Shown piece after piece: positions 33,053 through 46,000 of a DNA stretch of 64,000 nt. Under the pieces are notes generated by a model, which saw only the letters and a program-made list of their open reading frames with translations, was not told where the DNA came from and did no database searches. The stretch spans positions 35,018,986 through 35,082,985 of the forward strand of contig JARWKL010000004.1 in assembly GCA_029961685.1 (NCBI GenBank). Direction: 5' to 3'. Made by a program: the position numbers and the translations under genes. The stretch is from Aristolochia californica (taxonomy: Eukaryota > Streptophyta > Magnoliopsida > Piperales > Aristolochiaceae). The first letter of the stretch is position 1; each line of letters starts with the position of its first letter.

Positions 33053-34722
33053 GTTTTAAAGAAAAAACTAACACTGGCTGACTATAATATTAAGCTGTTA
33101 CTTTAACGAAATTAACTTCTAGCTGCTAATAAGATGATTAAAAAATTAATCTGAAGTCAATCAGAAATCAATGAGCACCTTACAAATAAAAAATAGGCCG
33201 GATTTCAAAGTAAGGAATGGAGCCTGTAGTGGAGAAAACAAAATCAGTTGATTGAAACGTAAAAAATATTGATTAGGATGAAGAAATTGAATACTAAGTT
33301 CATGCAAAAATAGGTACTTATCCTAAAAACTTTATGACTTATTGCTAATTAAAGTTTGGAAAACCTTGTACAACATTGCACGTCACAATGAAGTGATGAC
33401 TCATAATGACAAAGACTGAACATCTCTGGGCTAAACTCAAAATTTCTGGAATAAACCTCCGAGCAAAGGCTATCCATGGGCACAGTTATTGCACATAATG
33501 GCCAGTTCCAGTATACAGTGATAGCATCATTATTCTAATAGATTTTTGGTCCTTTATCTTTGCTAATAAAGGAAATAGGAGCTTGCTTGGGGTAGCATTA
33601 AAAGAAGATCTAAGGCAGTGAATAAGACCAGCACTACCAAGAAGACATAAGTACCATTAACAACACAAAAGAACACTTCATTGACAGTCAAGAGACTTTA
33701 GAATTAAGGTGGATGGCCATCCTATTGGAAACATTCTGTTACATCCAAAGAGAATGAAAAGAAACATTCTCAACAACCTTTCCAGACATTGGAAAAATTG
33801 GATCATCCCGTCTCTCGTTTCTAGTGTAATGAAGATATAAAGGAGTGCTACTGAGCCTACTACTACAGATGGTGGTATGAAGACTTCTACACCAGAAAAT
33901 ACTTTGAATGGACTATATTATGAATAGCCTTCTCTCCAAAAGGTTTGACATATCAGTGCAAAATTAAATGTAACATGTGGTATATGTTAGATTTTAAAAT
34001 CTTCCTTATGGAACTAACCGCATGCAATCATGAACTATAACAAGTATACATTTCACCGAGAGACATATCAGGAATGTTTTCAAACACCTAAAATGAGGAC
34101 ATTTTCCACTTGGAATTTGCTGGTTCTCTTATCTACCACAATGATCAAACATCAAAAAGGGTTTCACCACCAACTCTTGAGAAGTCAAATAGTTTTAGTT
34201 GGAACCAGTGTCTGTTCATAGAAGTAAAGCTAAACCAAAACCAGTAGAAACATAAATTCAGATACCTACAAATGCTACTAATAATCCTATATTTTTGCTT
34301 ATAAAGTAAAAATAAACTAAATGGGAAAACAGATCAAAATCAGCTTACACAAATTCAGAAGACCATGTCTACAGTACAGTAGACTCGAATGATTCCTATT
34401 TAGAAGTTCTCTTTCCCTAAAGCTAAACACACATATCAACCGGACTGTTAATAGCGTCAAAGGATCAAAAGAGCATCTCTTGCTATTCATAAATAAAAGC
34501 ACAACCAAACAAACAAAACTACCTGAAACAATAACTGAATCAAAGTAAGCATCAACTTAAATTGTAAAGCATTGAACATATAAAGGGGATAACAGAATCA
34601 TGGCCACGGAAATTCATACAGTATACCAGTATCTGCTCCGAGCATGTAATAAGCATCGACTGCAGCAATTTGGGCTCCAGGGATAAGGGAACGTGTTCGT
34701 ACAAGAGAGAGAGAGGAGATAC

Positions 34723-34890
34723 CTGCAACTGATGAAGATAAGAACGATCGTCCGGCAACTTTGGCCGCTCGGTAACGGCGAGAGAGAAGATCGGAATCGA
34801 GGGAGACTCGACGACACAGAGAGAATTTCAGACAACAGGAGAGACCTTCGATCGGAATCGAGGAAGAGAGTCCTTTGCTAGGGTTTTCCG
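34723..34890 (-). other. SLU7 non-coding first exon
   Basis: The minus strand ends in TCAGTTGCAG followed by GTATCTCC, a good donor at 34722-34721. The exon is CT-rich, as plant leaders often are, and carries GATCGGAATCGAGG twice on the plus strand (34789-34802 and 34850-34863). The transcription start near 34890 is inferred from the TATA-like site and was not observed. Confidence 0.55.
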
Positions 34891-34930
34891 AGGAGGGAGA
34901 AGTTGGATCTTTTTTAGGAATTATATTAGA
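34876..34930 (-). promoter_or_regulatory. SLU7 core promoter: telo-box and TATA-like site
   Basis: The minus strand has AAAACCCTAG (34886-34877), a plant telo-box typical of genes for translation and RNA processing. Some 35 bp upstream it has TCTAATATAATTCC (about 34931-34918), a TATA-like motif. Spacing suits a start near 34890. Assignment is by motif only. Confidence 0.5.
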
Positions 34931-35399
34931 ATTGAGAGAGCGTCCTACTTCCTTTCCCAGTGAGAAGAAGATTCCGTTTAAACGCGGACATCCGGAGGGG
35001 ATTAATTGTAACACACTAATATCGATTAAACTAAAAATTATAAGCAATGGATCGCACAAGTCGGTTGTACTTGGTTCAATTAGAATTGGTTCCTTAAAAG
35101 AGAAAATTCTGGCCAAGTTAGCTCGATTAAACGGGCGAAGCGAGTGACCCAGTCAGCTGGGCAACCGGGTCACTTTGGTCGCCGCACCTCCCCCCTTCCA
35201 TCCGTCCGTGACGGAGGATCTATCACATCACAAGAAAATGTAACGGGAGAGAGGGGAGCATAGCTCTGCTCTAGCCGCCGTTAGATTTTATAACAACGAT
35301 CTTATCTTAAAAATCATGAAATTACTCTAACTAGTAATTACTAAATACATTGACCTCACCTAAATACTCAGTACCATAGGTTGAGTCCCACATTACTTT
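34931..35399. other. SLU7 upstream intergenic region
   Basis: No gene is visible. The part up to about 35280 is GC-richer than the flanking repeats and is the likely SLU7 promoter-proximal region. Beyond it AT-rich repeat sequence begins. Confidence 0.4.
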
Positions 35400-36496
35400 T
35401 GGTAATAACAAAACTTAATTGAATTAATACCTTACAAATCTAAAGTATTTCAGATATTTTACCTTCAAAAGCATCTCAAGATCTAAAATATCAAAGCCAA
35501 AATGAATACTTAATTATAATTGAAGAACATCTCTTGAAAAAACACTTACAAGGAAGAAGACTTGAGTTCAAACATCATGGACAATAACTAAACTCAGTCA
35601 ATTTTTTTAAGAGAGTATTCTGAACTCCTATTTCTTAAGTACTTGTGAAATCGGAGTTTTAAGTTATAAATTGCATATAGACATGTTTAGAATCATCATA
35701 CACATCACTTAAAAACATGTGAAAGCACTTAAAGAGAAATTATCATGTTTTATAAATTCTACACTTTTAATCTGGCATTGGAATAATCGATCAGTTACTA
35801 ATAATGATCGATCATCCAGAACTATGCAGACCAGAAATATAAAACATGATTGATTAACCATAATCGATTGATCCATCATTCAGGACATGGATAACGCATT
35901 ATCGATCAATCTAAGTGGGGTGATCGATCATAGTTGTCCAAGCAAAATTTTCATGGAATGATCGATCATCCTTCCAGATTGATCGATCAGTTAGAACCTT
36001 GCCAGTAAGGGACATCACAACATGATACAAAGGAGGAGGCAACTTGAATATTTTAAGGAGAAACATATCTCCAAGTAAGGGTGTAATTTTTCTTTTTCTT
36101 TTTAATGAAATTGTGAAAGTTTCATATAGAACATGTTAATGTAGATAGAAAGACTTAGCTAGAGCTAGAATCTAACTACAATCCATTGGGGAAATTGGCT
36201 TGAGTAAAATCATGTATTGAACTACATGTGGCCAAAGTGAGTTGGAATCTCTTTCGTAATTTTCCAACTATTAGAGTATAATAATGGAATTTTCCCTACC
36301 ACGAGTTATTGAGCGGTGACTACCACTAGGGGAACATCGATATCAAAAAATCTATTTGTCCTTGAGATGTGTGCACGTTATTTCTTGCTTTAAATTACTT
36401 TTATAATATCTATTTAATCACACACACAAGTTGTTTTTAATTTGAATATCTTAATTCACAACCCCCCTCGTCCTTGAGAAGCCCCTTGGGCCAACA
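35400..36496. repeat. Dispersed repeat R1, copy A (probable solo LTR)
   Basis: The ends TGGTAATAACAAAACTTAA and GAAGCCCCTTGGGCCAACA recur, with the internal motif GGTGACTACCA(C)TAGGGGAACATC, in a second copy at 49984-52894. TG and CA ends and a size near 1.1 kb suit an LTR. I found no matching target duplications, so the boundaries are provisional. Within it, 35780-36000 holds many ATCGAT palindromes. Confidence 0.5.
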
Positions 36497-36642
36497 AGTA
36501 CACTCTTGATCACACCCCAAAAGTTACGAAATTACATATTTTCTTTTAAAAATTACAATCAAAATAAACTTACATGATCTCACCCTTAAAAAATAATGAA
36601 ATTACATATGTTTCTTTCATAATCCACAATATTTTAATGTTG

Positions 36643-36681
<39 letters not shown>

Positions 36682-38089
36682 TTTAGACTTGAAGTTATTG
36701 GATATAGACCACTTTTGCTTTTTATCAACCATAATGTATACTTATTATCTAAATCAATTTTATATTTATATACTTTAAGGTAAAATTTTACTTGAATAGA
36801 ATTGTTATACACAATCACACACCCCTACTCACAAAGGGATGTTGTTCAACAACACTGGCCAATATAGGGACAAACGGTCAATAATAATTAAGTACACTTA
36901 TCTAAATTGACATAGGGATTTTCAGCAATAGCAAACAAGACTTACAAGATTAACTCTCACAAAATTCAACAGTCAACAAATAAAGATTTTAAAGTAATAA
37001 CTTAAAACATTCTTAACTCATTGGAAAGTGGTTTCTCAATTCTTCAAATGTGGGTTCCAGAACAATGTCAAGGTGTAAATGTGTGTAAGAGTGGTGGTGG
37101 GAGCATTGGCAATCAAGAATTGAGTCCTTGAGTTTGGAAAAGGAACATTTTATCTTTTTGTGAAACTTGGTAAAATATGGACTAAAAATACTTAAAAGAC
37201 TTTTCTTTTCATGTTACTATTTATATAGATAGATCATTTACAAAGTTTTGGAGAGTTATCTTATCTAAGGGTGTAAACAACATGTAAATGGATTAGCTAT
37301 TGCATATATCGTTCAATTTATAAATGGTATATCGGTATACATTATTTATCAATATAAAGAATAAGCTATTCCATATAGTATTTGTTTACCTAATTATCAA
37401 ATAATGCAATGAGAAACCAGGTAACTAAATACATAATAAAAATGACTTCAAATTTATAAAATCATAAAAAGTATAAAAATAAAATTGTCTTATACACAAT
37501 AGCCTAAGAACAATATAATTGTAATGTACAATAAAATTTTAAAAGAATATTACACTATCATTAAAAAAAAGTCATTTGAGTCATGTTTAATCTCAAACAT
37601 ACATTCACAATTTCTTTATTGAATTACTCTTATATATAATCAGACAATTGGTTAATCATATGGAATATCTCATACCATTTATGTTCCATTTAATAATGTA
37701 ATTGAACGATTGATCGGGATCACAAGTCACTCGTCTTTCTATTGATAGGGGTCACTTCTCTCTCAAAAATTGAAGTTTTTTAGTAAAATTACATCATGTT
37801 AACATTATTTTGAGTTAGTCATCAATCAAACTAATTGACCTAATTGACCTAGATTTAATTTTACCAATTCTAAGAAAATTGTCCATTAATATTTCCTCTG
37901 CTAGATCATTTTATTTGTCAAATGTTCGATACATTTGGGATTATGGAGGCATGTCCAATGCAACATTGAACTATCGATAAAGGTCACGGGCCACGAACCT
38001 TGAACCCGAACCAATGAACCACGAACCACGACGAGGCAACCGTTCAGATCATTGAGTCAAGTATCCAGCTCTTGTAATTGGGAACCTTT
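36497..38089. other. AT-rich intergenic DNA
   Basis: No gene or clear element is visible. It contains a TA microsatellite and AT-rich sequence. Near 37970-38040 a CGAACCACGAACC-type motif repeats irregularly. Part may be decayed copia sequence continuing Cop3. Confidence 0.4.
36647..36678. repeat. (TA)n microsatellite
   Basis: An uninterrupted run of about 16 TA dinucleotides. Confidence 0.95.
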
Positions 38090-38873
38090 TTACTGATTTG
38101 GACTATGATGAAAAATTAATTTACACTTAATTAAAATTAATTTACCCTTAATTGGAATAGTGGTGATTCTCAAAGGATTATGTTTGTTGAAATCAGCATA
38201 GGAAGGGGACTTTTGTGAAATTTCAGCTATTGAAAATTGCCGCAAAAACTCATAAACAAATTCCAGTATTCCAAGAGAGTAAACATTAATACAATTTTAA
38301 CTTAAGAAAGAGGGAAACCAATCACTTTCAATGAAGTAACAAAATGGCTAAAAAACAACAATTTCGCATCACAATTTTCTACACATATACATATCAAATG
38401 TGCTTGAAAAAAATAGAAAGATATGAATTTTGATTCAATTTCATCATGGCTGGACTAGATTAGGAAATAATTCAAGAGTAATCTACTCATGAAAAATTCA
38501 GAAACCTTAGGTGAATCAAACACTTCAAATAAATCAACTTTCCATTCAGCCATGAACTAGAAACCCAAAGTTAGAGTTTGGTGGATAAAACAACCATCAA
38601 ACTCTAGAAATGCTAATCAGAATTCATTGGTGGAATTTTTGAAAATATGATTAGAAATTTACGGCATCAATTTAATACAATTTTGAAGCCATATGATCAA
38701 CAATTCAAAACTCTATATTTCAGTCCTCATATAGGCCTCAAAATGATTTTTTTTGTAAAAACTTGGACAATTTGAAGGACATCAAGTGAAGCATAAAGAT
38801 GGATTATTAAGGATTCAAAATACAAAGGAAGATGATTTTGAACCTGATTTAAACAAGAGAGTTGCTGAAAATT

Positions 38874-39251
38874 TGTTAGGTTCCCTAGCCATGGATCGAG
38901 TCACCCGACGATCTCCTCTAACTTCCACGTTGAATGATGATGAAGGGAGTGACTTAGGGTGTTTAGAACGACCAATGGTTAGGAAAGATGTTGAGCTTTC
39001 GAAGGAGCTCGACCCTTAGGCCTCGTGAGAGAGAGAACCCGATCTCATTTACAACTATTGATCAATGCTTACCCTTTAATTAACTAGACGCCCCTTTAAG
39101 GGGGATTAGAGAATGACGCCAACAAAGGCCAAAGAAGAGCCCATAAGTTCCAAGCGAATTACAAGAAACCTACTAATGAAATAAAGTTGCAAATTACATA
39201 ATCTACCCTCTGTGTTGACTAGCCACTCTTGATGCTATGGAGTCCATAACA
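38874..39251 (-). repeat. Gyp4 3' LTR
   Basis: 378 bp, abutted by the purine tract TCCAGGAGGAGGGTGA on the minus strand. The Pol stop lies inside it. Confidence 0.9.
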
Positions 39252-41985
39252 TCACCCTCCTCCTGGAGAAAGAGCTTGTCCTCAAGCTCGAAAGTGGGGT
39301 ATAGGGCCTGGAAGGACTCGAGTGGCTCCCAAGAAGCTTCCACCAAGTCTTGGGCAATCCATTGAACTAAAACTTCCCATGAGCCCTGAGCATGGCGAGC
39401 TTGCAGTACCTACGCTGGAGTAGGAATGGACCGACCATCTTGTACCGATGGCAAGGGTGTATGCAGTAGTGGGGAGTCGCCCCTGAATGGCTTCAAAAGA
39501 TAGACGTGGAAAATGTCATGGAACTTGGCGTCAGGTGGAAGTTGCAAATGATAAGCCACCTTGCCAATATGTTGTAGCACCTGGAAGGGACCATAAAATT
39601 TGGAAGAAAGTTTATGTCTTTTGGATACAACAAGTGAAAGCTGGCGGTATGGTTGGAGCTTCAGCCATACATAATCCCCCTGAGCAAAGGAAAGAGGACG
39701 ATGGCCCTTGTCATATGTTCGCTTCAAAGTGTCTTGAGATTGCTGCAAGTGAGCTCTAATCTCGGAAAGCATGGTATCTCGTTCCTCTAAAGCCTGGTCC
39801 AGCTACGTGACCCGAGACGACCCAGGTTCATAAGAAAAGAGATGAAGTGGATCTCGCTCATAGACCACTCGGAACGGTGTGGTGCCCAGTGCTGTGTGGT
39901 AAGAGGTGTTATAACAATACTCGGCCCAAGCCAACCAACGGACCCAACACCGGGGAGAGTCAGTAACGAAACACCTCAAATACATTTCCAGAGTGCGATT
40001 GACCACCTCAGTTTGCCCATCGGTCTGAGGGTGGTAGGCTGAGGAGAAGGCTAACTTCGTGCCATGTAATTTGAATAGTTCGGTTCAAAATTTACTTGTG
40101 AAGACTGCATCACTGTCGCTGGTGATGGACTCGGGGAGGCCATGAAGGCGGACAATCTGGTCCATGAAAAGCTAAACGACATGGGTTGCCGCATAGGGAT
40201 GTACAAGGGCCAGGAAGTGCGCATATTTAGAGAATCGATCCACGACGACCAGAATAATGGATTTGTCAGAAGAGGGGGCGAGGTCATCTATAAAGTCCAT
40301 GGAGATATCTGCCCATATTTGTGACAGTAGCTGAAGAGGTTGGAGCAGGCCGACTGGATTTAAAGATTTTGCCTTCTTCGGTTGGCAAACCTGGCAAGCA
40401 AGTACATATTCAGGTATCATCCTTTTCATACCCCTCCAATAAAAGTCACGACTAAGACTGAAATATGTTTTCTGCTGGCCTTCATGAGTGCTGTCGTGAA
40501 TGGAAGAGATAATGTTGGGGATGAGTGCAAAAGTCGAATGGAGATAAATGCGACGCTTATACACTATAAGACGGTCCTGAACTGCCGAATTGCTATCCAT
40601 AATACGGTGCATGATTTTATCATACAATTCCAGAAGCTCGGGCTTGTGTTGAATGTCCTCCTGGATGGAATTGAGTAAAAGTGAGCGGGGTTGACTAATG
40701 GCATGCAGCTGTGAGTCCCCTACTTCCTTGCATGACAAGGCATCAACTCCCCTGTTAAGATGGCCTGGTTTGTACTGCACCTGAAAATCAAACCCCATTA
40801 ATTTGCTCAGCCAATGTTGTTGCGGCAAAGTAGTGAGGCATTGCTCCAACAAGTATTTCAGATTGCAATGGTCTGTCCGTATCACAAAGGTTCTACCCCA
40901 CAGATAGGGCCTCCAATGCTAAATAGCTTTTGCTAAGCCAATAAGTTCTCTTTCATATGCAGCTAACTTGTGGTGGTGAGGGGCAAGGTGGCGGCTGAAA
41001 TAGGCGATGGGGTGGCCCTGTTGCTGTAAGACGGCGCCAATGCCTCGTCCTGAAGCATCACATTCAATATCAAAAGGTTCCTCAAATTTGGGTAGTTGTA
41101 GAACCGGGGCCGAAGCTAATGCTTGTTTCAATTGCTGAAAGGATGACGCTGCAATATCAGACCACTGGAAGGCATTATGCTTGAGTAAGTTGTTCAGCGG
41201 TGCTGCAATCTGACCCTACTCGTGAATGAATTTTCTGTAATACCCTGCGAGGCCTAAAAATCCCCTTAATGTCGTGACTGACTGGGGAGTAGGCCAGTCA
41301 ATAACTGCCTGTATCTTGCTAGTATCCACTTTGACGCCAGAGGCGGAGATAGCATGACCCAAATAAGCAACTTCTGACGTACCGATAGAAAATTTGGATT
41401 GGTTGAGGAAGAGATGGTGGGCACGCAGTCGTATGAATACCTGTCTCAATTGTTGCAGATGGTCTTCCCAAGTCTTGCTATAAATCAATATATCATCAAA
41501 GAAGACCAGAACATATTTATGTAAGAATGGACAAAATACCTCGTTCATAAGCGCCTGAAAGGTGGAAGAGGCATTGGGAAGACAAATGGCATCACCAAGA
41601 ACTCAAAATGACCATGATGCGTTCTGAATGCTGTTTTCTCCATGTCTTCAGGGTGTACCCGAATTTGATGGTAGCCAAATTTCAAGTCCAGCTTAGTAAA
41701 TAATTGTGCCCCATGTAACTCGTCCAATAATTCATCCACCACTGGAATAGGAAATTTATCCTTTACTGTTCGAGTGTTGAACTCACGGTAGTCCACACAA
41801 AAGGGCCAAGAATTATCATGTTTTTTCACCAACAACACCGGGGAAGAAAATGGGGAGTGGCTAGGTTGAATAAGGCCATGAGCTAACATATGCTAACATT
41901 GTCATTCTATCTCATTTTTTTGCAAATGTGGGTAACGGTAGGGACGCACTACTACTGGCTTAGTGCCCATCATTAACCGAATACG
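39203..41985 (-). pseudogene. Gyp4 pol
   Basis: Minus strand. The RT core runs 41889-41216 ([33 protein letters not shown]) and RNase H 41131-40919 onward (ECDASGRGIGAVLQQ). The integrase follows at 40885-39803 (a zinc-finger remnant, then CQVCQPKKAKS, DRFSKYAHF, NRTLEMYLRCF). A GPFQVLQHIGKVAYHLQLPPDAKFHD segment with a chromodomain-like tail is at 39772-39252. The last codons (DVMDSIASRV...HRG) enter the LTR and stop at TAG 39205-39203, 49 nt inside. Frameshifts near 41560 and several stops inactivate it. Confidence 0.85.
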
Positions 41986-43550
41986 ATGATCACACGCTCA
42001 TATGGGCGGAAGTGCAGCTGGCTCCTGAAATAAGTTAGCGAATTCTATCAAGAGAGTGTTTAAGTGACAGCAATTTGAGTCCATACCGTTGATACTCTGG
42101 AGAGTGCACGGTAACTGAGCCTGGGCTCCATGTAGGGTGAGCTGGTGACGGTCCTGTGTAAAACTCATAGTAAGGGATTGGAAATCCCATAGAATCGGAC
42201 CCAACTGTTGCAGCCATTTAATTTCCAATACCAAATCAAAGCCAGCAAGTGGGATGACAAGGAAATCGACCACAAAGGTGTTCCCCTCTATAACAAATGG
42301 AGCAGCTGAACAGAACCCCACTCTAGTAACCTTGTCCCCATTAGCCACAAAGACTGAAATGCCCAAATTATTCTAAAGTGATAAGCCCAACTGTTGTGCT
42401 GCTGGTTGGCTGAGAAAATTATGGGTGCTGCCCGAGTCGACTAATGCCAGTAACATGAGATTTTGGATGGTAGCGTAGACTTGCATGGTGTTGGTGCTGT
42501 GCAACCCAGTCATGGCATGGAGGGAAATTTCTGGCTCCTCCACTTCGGTGTAGTCTTCATCCTCTTGAGTGGCACCCTCTTCTGGATTGTCCACCTCTAA
42601 CCAAAACAACCTTTTACAGAGATGGCCCGTTCGATAGTTTTCATCACAATTATAACATAGTCCTTGAGCCCGTCTTTGGTCCATTTCTACTTTGGAAAGG
42701 CGTATGATAAATTGTGGTGGGGGAGTGGGTGTGGTAGTCTGAGATGTAGTGGAGGAGGGGTTCCCCGGCGTAGTGGGGTGGGGGGGCGCTTGATGGAACA
42801 CCTGGTGGTGCTCGGCCTGGTCAGGGGGGTCTCCTGCCCAATGATTCCTTTAAGATACGCTGTTTTGCATCCAGTGGCGTGTGCTAAATATGGGGGGTCA
42901 TGTAATTCCACCTCAAGGCGGAGCGCCTCAACTAGACCGGCAATAAACAAGTGGACATATTGGTTTGGACGCACCAACTGACAGGCGCAGGCAAGCCATT
43001 TTTGAAATAATTTATGATATTGTTCAATAGAACCGGTTTGTTTGAGATTGGTCAAATTCCCTAGAGGATTGCTGCGTGATGGTGGACCAAACCGTAACAT
43101 GCAATAGTCTTTGAAAATCTCCCAATCATACACATGATGCTCATTTTTAAATTGATGAAACCACAAAATCGCTTCGTCGAACATGTGGAATGCAGCTAAT
43201 GGAACCTTGGCCTCGGGCTGGGTTCTTTGATTGCAAAAGAAGTGGTCACACCGGTGTAACCAAATCAGAGGGTCTGAAGACCCATCATACATGGGAAAGT
43301 CTAATTTAGTATACCTGGGCACCGTCGTGTGGCCTGGTCCCTGGACTCCAACAGCTGGAGGAGGTGTTTGGCGCAAATGCGGTGGTGGTGGAGGGGGATG
43401 GGCCGTTGGGTGGTCAGTTGGGTGTGAGGAACTTCCTATCTCAGCCGCAATCCGAGCAAACCCTTCTTCCATACGAACCATCATTTGGTGGAAGTTGTCT
43501 TTGAGGCCAAAAAACTTCCTGTTGAAGTGCGTCAACCTGAGTTTGAACCT

Positions 43551-43990
43551 TGTTGAATTTATGGAAAAGTGAAATACTTCATTGACATCAATAACTTGTT
43601 GTAATCAGAGTACATGAACCTCTATTTATAATAGAGGAAGGTAGTAGAGTCCAATTATAATAAAACTACCCTTGTCCCAATTACGCCCAAACTCTAACAC
43701 TTAAGGTAAGTCCTAACATAATTAGGTAACTCAATATTGATAAAAGACAAATATAACTTAAACTAAAACTCTTCTTGGTCGTGTCCCTAAGATAAAGATA
43801 CTTTTGTGAGTCCTTCTTGATCTTCCAACTGATGTGATAAGGATGCCAGCTCTTGGTAATCATTGTGGGTCCTACTTCTTATGGGCTTGGGCCCATCTTG
43901 TGGGCCTTCCTTGCTCATGTGGCCCATCTTATAATAATCTTACATATGTGGCCTTCCTTGGTCATTTGGGCTTGATCTTATCTTCCAACA
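43551..43990 (-). repeat. NA1 3' LTR
   Basis: 440 bp, TGTTGAATTT to TTCCAACA in plus reading. A TATA-type CTATTTATAATAGAGG block lies near 43621-43637. Confidence 0.92.
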
Positions 43991-44321
43991 CTCCCCCTCA
44001 AGCTGGGGGTGAGAGAACAACATGAAGTCCCATCTTGCTGCACATGATGTATAAAATATTTTTTTATAAAATGACACATCTTCCAATATTCCCCCTCACA
44101 CTGTTGCATCCTTCCATGAGGCCCTATGGTATTATAAGTGAGAGTAAAAATCACTCCTAGCCAGTAAGCCATTGCATCATACTCCAATCTTAATGCTGGA
44201 TGTAAGACACACTCCACTGCTATCGGTAGTGTGTCTATCGCCATTGCTCTGAAGTGTCCACCACTGTGTCCCTCCACAGGACAACGACTCTCAAGTGATA
44301 GGAGACATAAAAGCCATTACA

Positions 44322-44342
44322 GGGGGGGGGGGGGGGGGGGGG
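44322..44342. repeat. Poly-G tract
   Basis: A 21-base run of G lies inside the NA1 interior. The exact length in the genome may differ, since such tracts are hard to sequence. Confidence 0.8.
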
Positions 44343-44350
44343 ATAACATA

Positions 44351-44650
44351 GATGTAATCATAAGTTCCTCTGTCATGGACTTCTAACCACAAATAATTTT
44401 TATATTTTTTACGGGGATGAAGTTCCTCCGTCGTGGACTCCCAACCACAAATAATTTTCATCTTTTTGATGGGGATGAAGTTCCCCTGTCATGGACTTCC
44501 ATCCACAAATAATTTTCATCTTTTTGACGGGGATAAAGTTCTTCCGTCATGGACTCCCAACAACAAATAATTTTCATCTTTTTGACAGGGATGAAGTTCC
44601 TCCGTCGTGGACTCCCAACCACAAAATTTTTTTTATTTTTTTGACGGGTT
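44351..44650 (-). repeat. 58-bp tandem repeat inside NA1
   Basis: About five units recur with period 58 bp; the marker GGGGATGAAGTTCC begins near 44413, 44471, 44529 and 44587. Units include CATGGACTCCCAACCACAAA and TTTTCATCTTTTTGA. The period is not a multiple of three, arguing against a coding role. Confidence 0.9.
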
Positions 44651-46000
44651 AAAATAAATGATGACATGTGGCCACGTCTTATTCAATAATAATATCCCCA
44701 AAGAGACATAATAGTTGTAACTAAATATAACACAACCATCTTCCAACAAATATAACACAAACCAAATAATAAACTTTGTCAAAGAACCCACAAAATAATC
44801 CGATATAAAAATTTCTTCTTTGATGCACAAGTTCATCTTTTATGGTCCCCCTTTCTTGAATATTTTGGTCACATAAATTTATCCACAATATAAGGAATAA
44901 AATACCTCTTTCTTTTTCTTCTTCTACTTCTCCCCCTCAAGCTGGGAGGTAATGGCAGTGATCCCAGCTTGAACCAAATATCATAGAAGTAGCAATAATC
45001 CCAAATAACAGAGATTTGTAAATAAGCCCTCAAACCAGGGAGAAGTGAGATATTTTCCTGATATATCAACTCAAATAGTGACGCAAAACAATTGGCATAA
45101 ATTCGGATTTTTCAATACAACAGGATACCAACATGACCTTTGATTCTTACAATTTGAATATATCTTTCAATATAGATTAGATTGACATGAAATATTTTCC
45201 TTCTGAAACTAGAATTAAATACCTTTCATCCAAGTATAAAAATTCATTAAATATAATTATCATAAGATAAATAATCTGATAGTTTTCGGTCTATGTCATT
45301 TGACTGAACTAAGTACTGTTTCTCCCTTTTTCCAGAATGACCATCGACTCTTCCAAGAACAATATCTTCTTATAAAAAAATCATACTGAGAATTGATTGA
45401 ATAGGTAAGAAAATACACTTACGTATATTTCGTTTGATATATAATTCTCCATATAAAGTCTCTTTATTGATAGCATAAAATATCTCAGAATTTGAAGCTT
45501 TCTGCTGCCGCTCGAACCTCTTTTTCAATCTGACTTTTGCTGCTTCAAATATCGATTTCTCTTTGTAGATAACTTAGATAAAAAATTGGTTGAGTATGTA
45601 AAAGAATAGACTTATAGTTCTTTCTTTTGATATATATTTCTCCATATAAAGTCTAGTTCTTTATAGAAACAAATACCTCAGAATCGGAAGATTTCTACTG
45701 CTGCTCGAACCTTTCTACAAAATGACCTACGCTCATTCAAATATCGATATATCTCTGTAGATAACTCCGATTGGAACAAATATATTTTCTTTGGAAATTA
45801 GACTCAAATATCTTTCCTTCAATATATAATTTGAAATATTTAAAATTACGTATAGAGGTGAAAAAAACACAAAGAAAACTATGGGTGTAGAGACTGAAAA
45901 ATAACTATGAACCTAGACTTAGGGTTTAGGGTTTAGAGAAAAGGATCACATTACCTCCGTGAGTTGACCAAGTCAACTCACAAAACCTGCTCTGATACCA

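Noticed and set aside
34598..35147. Overlapping frames of 70-170 codons around the SLU7 promoter
   Set aside because: They cover the non-coding first exon, telo-box and promoter; composition is CT/GA-rich and no domain is visible.
36574..36818. Frames with Tyr-Ile repeats
   Set aside because: They are produced by the (TA)n microsatellite at 36647-36678.
44351..44650. CRISPR-like regular repeats
   Set aside because: Units are contiguous 58-bp tandem copies without unique spacers, inside a plant retroelement.
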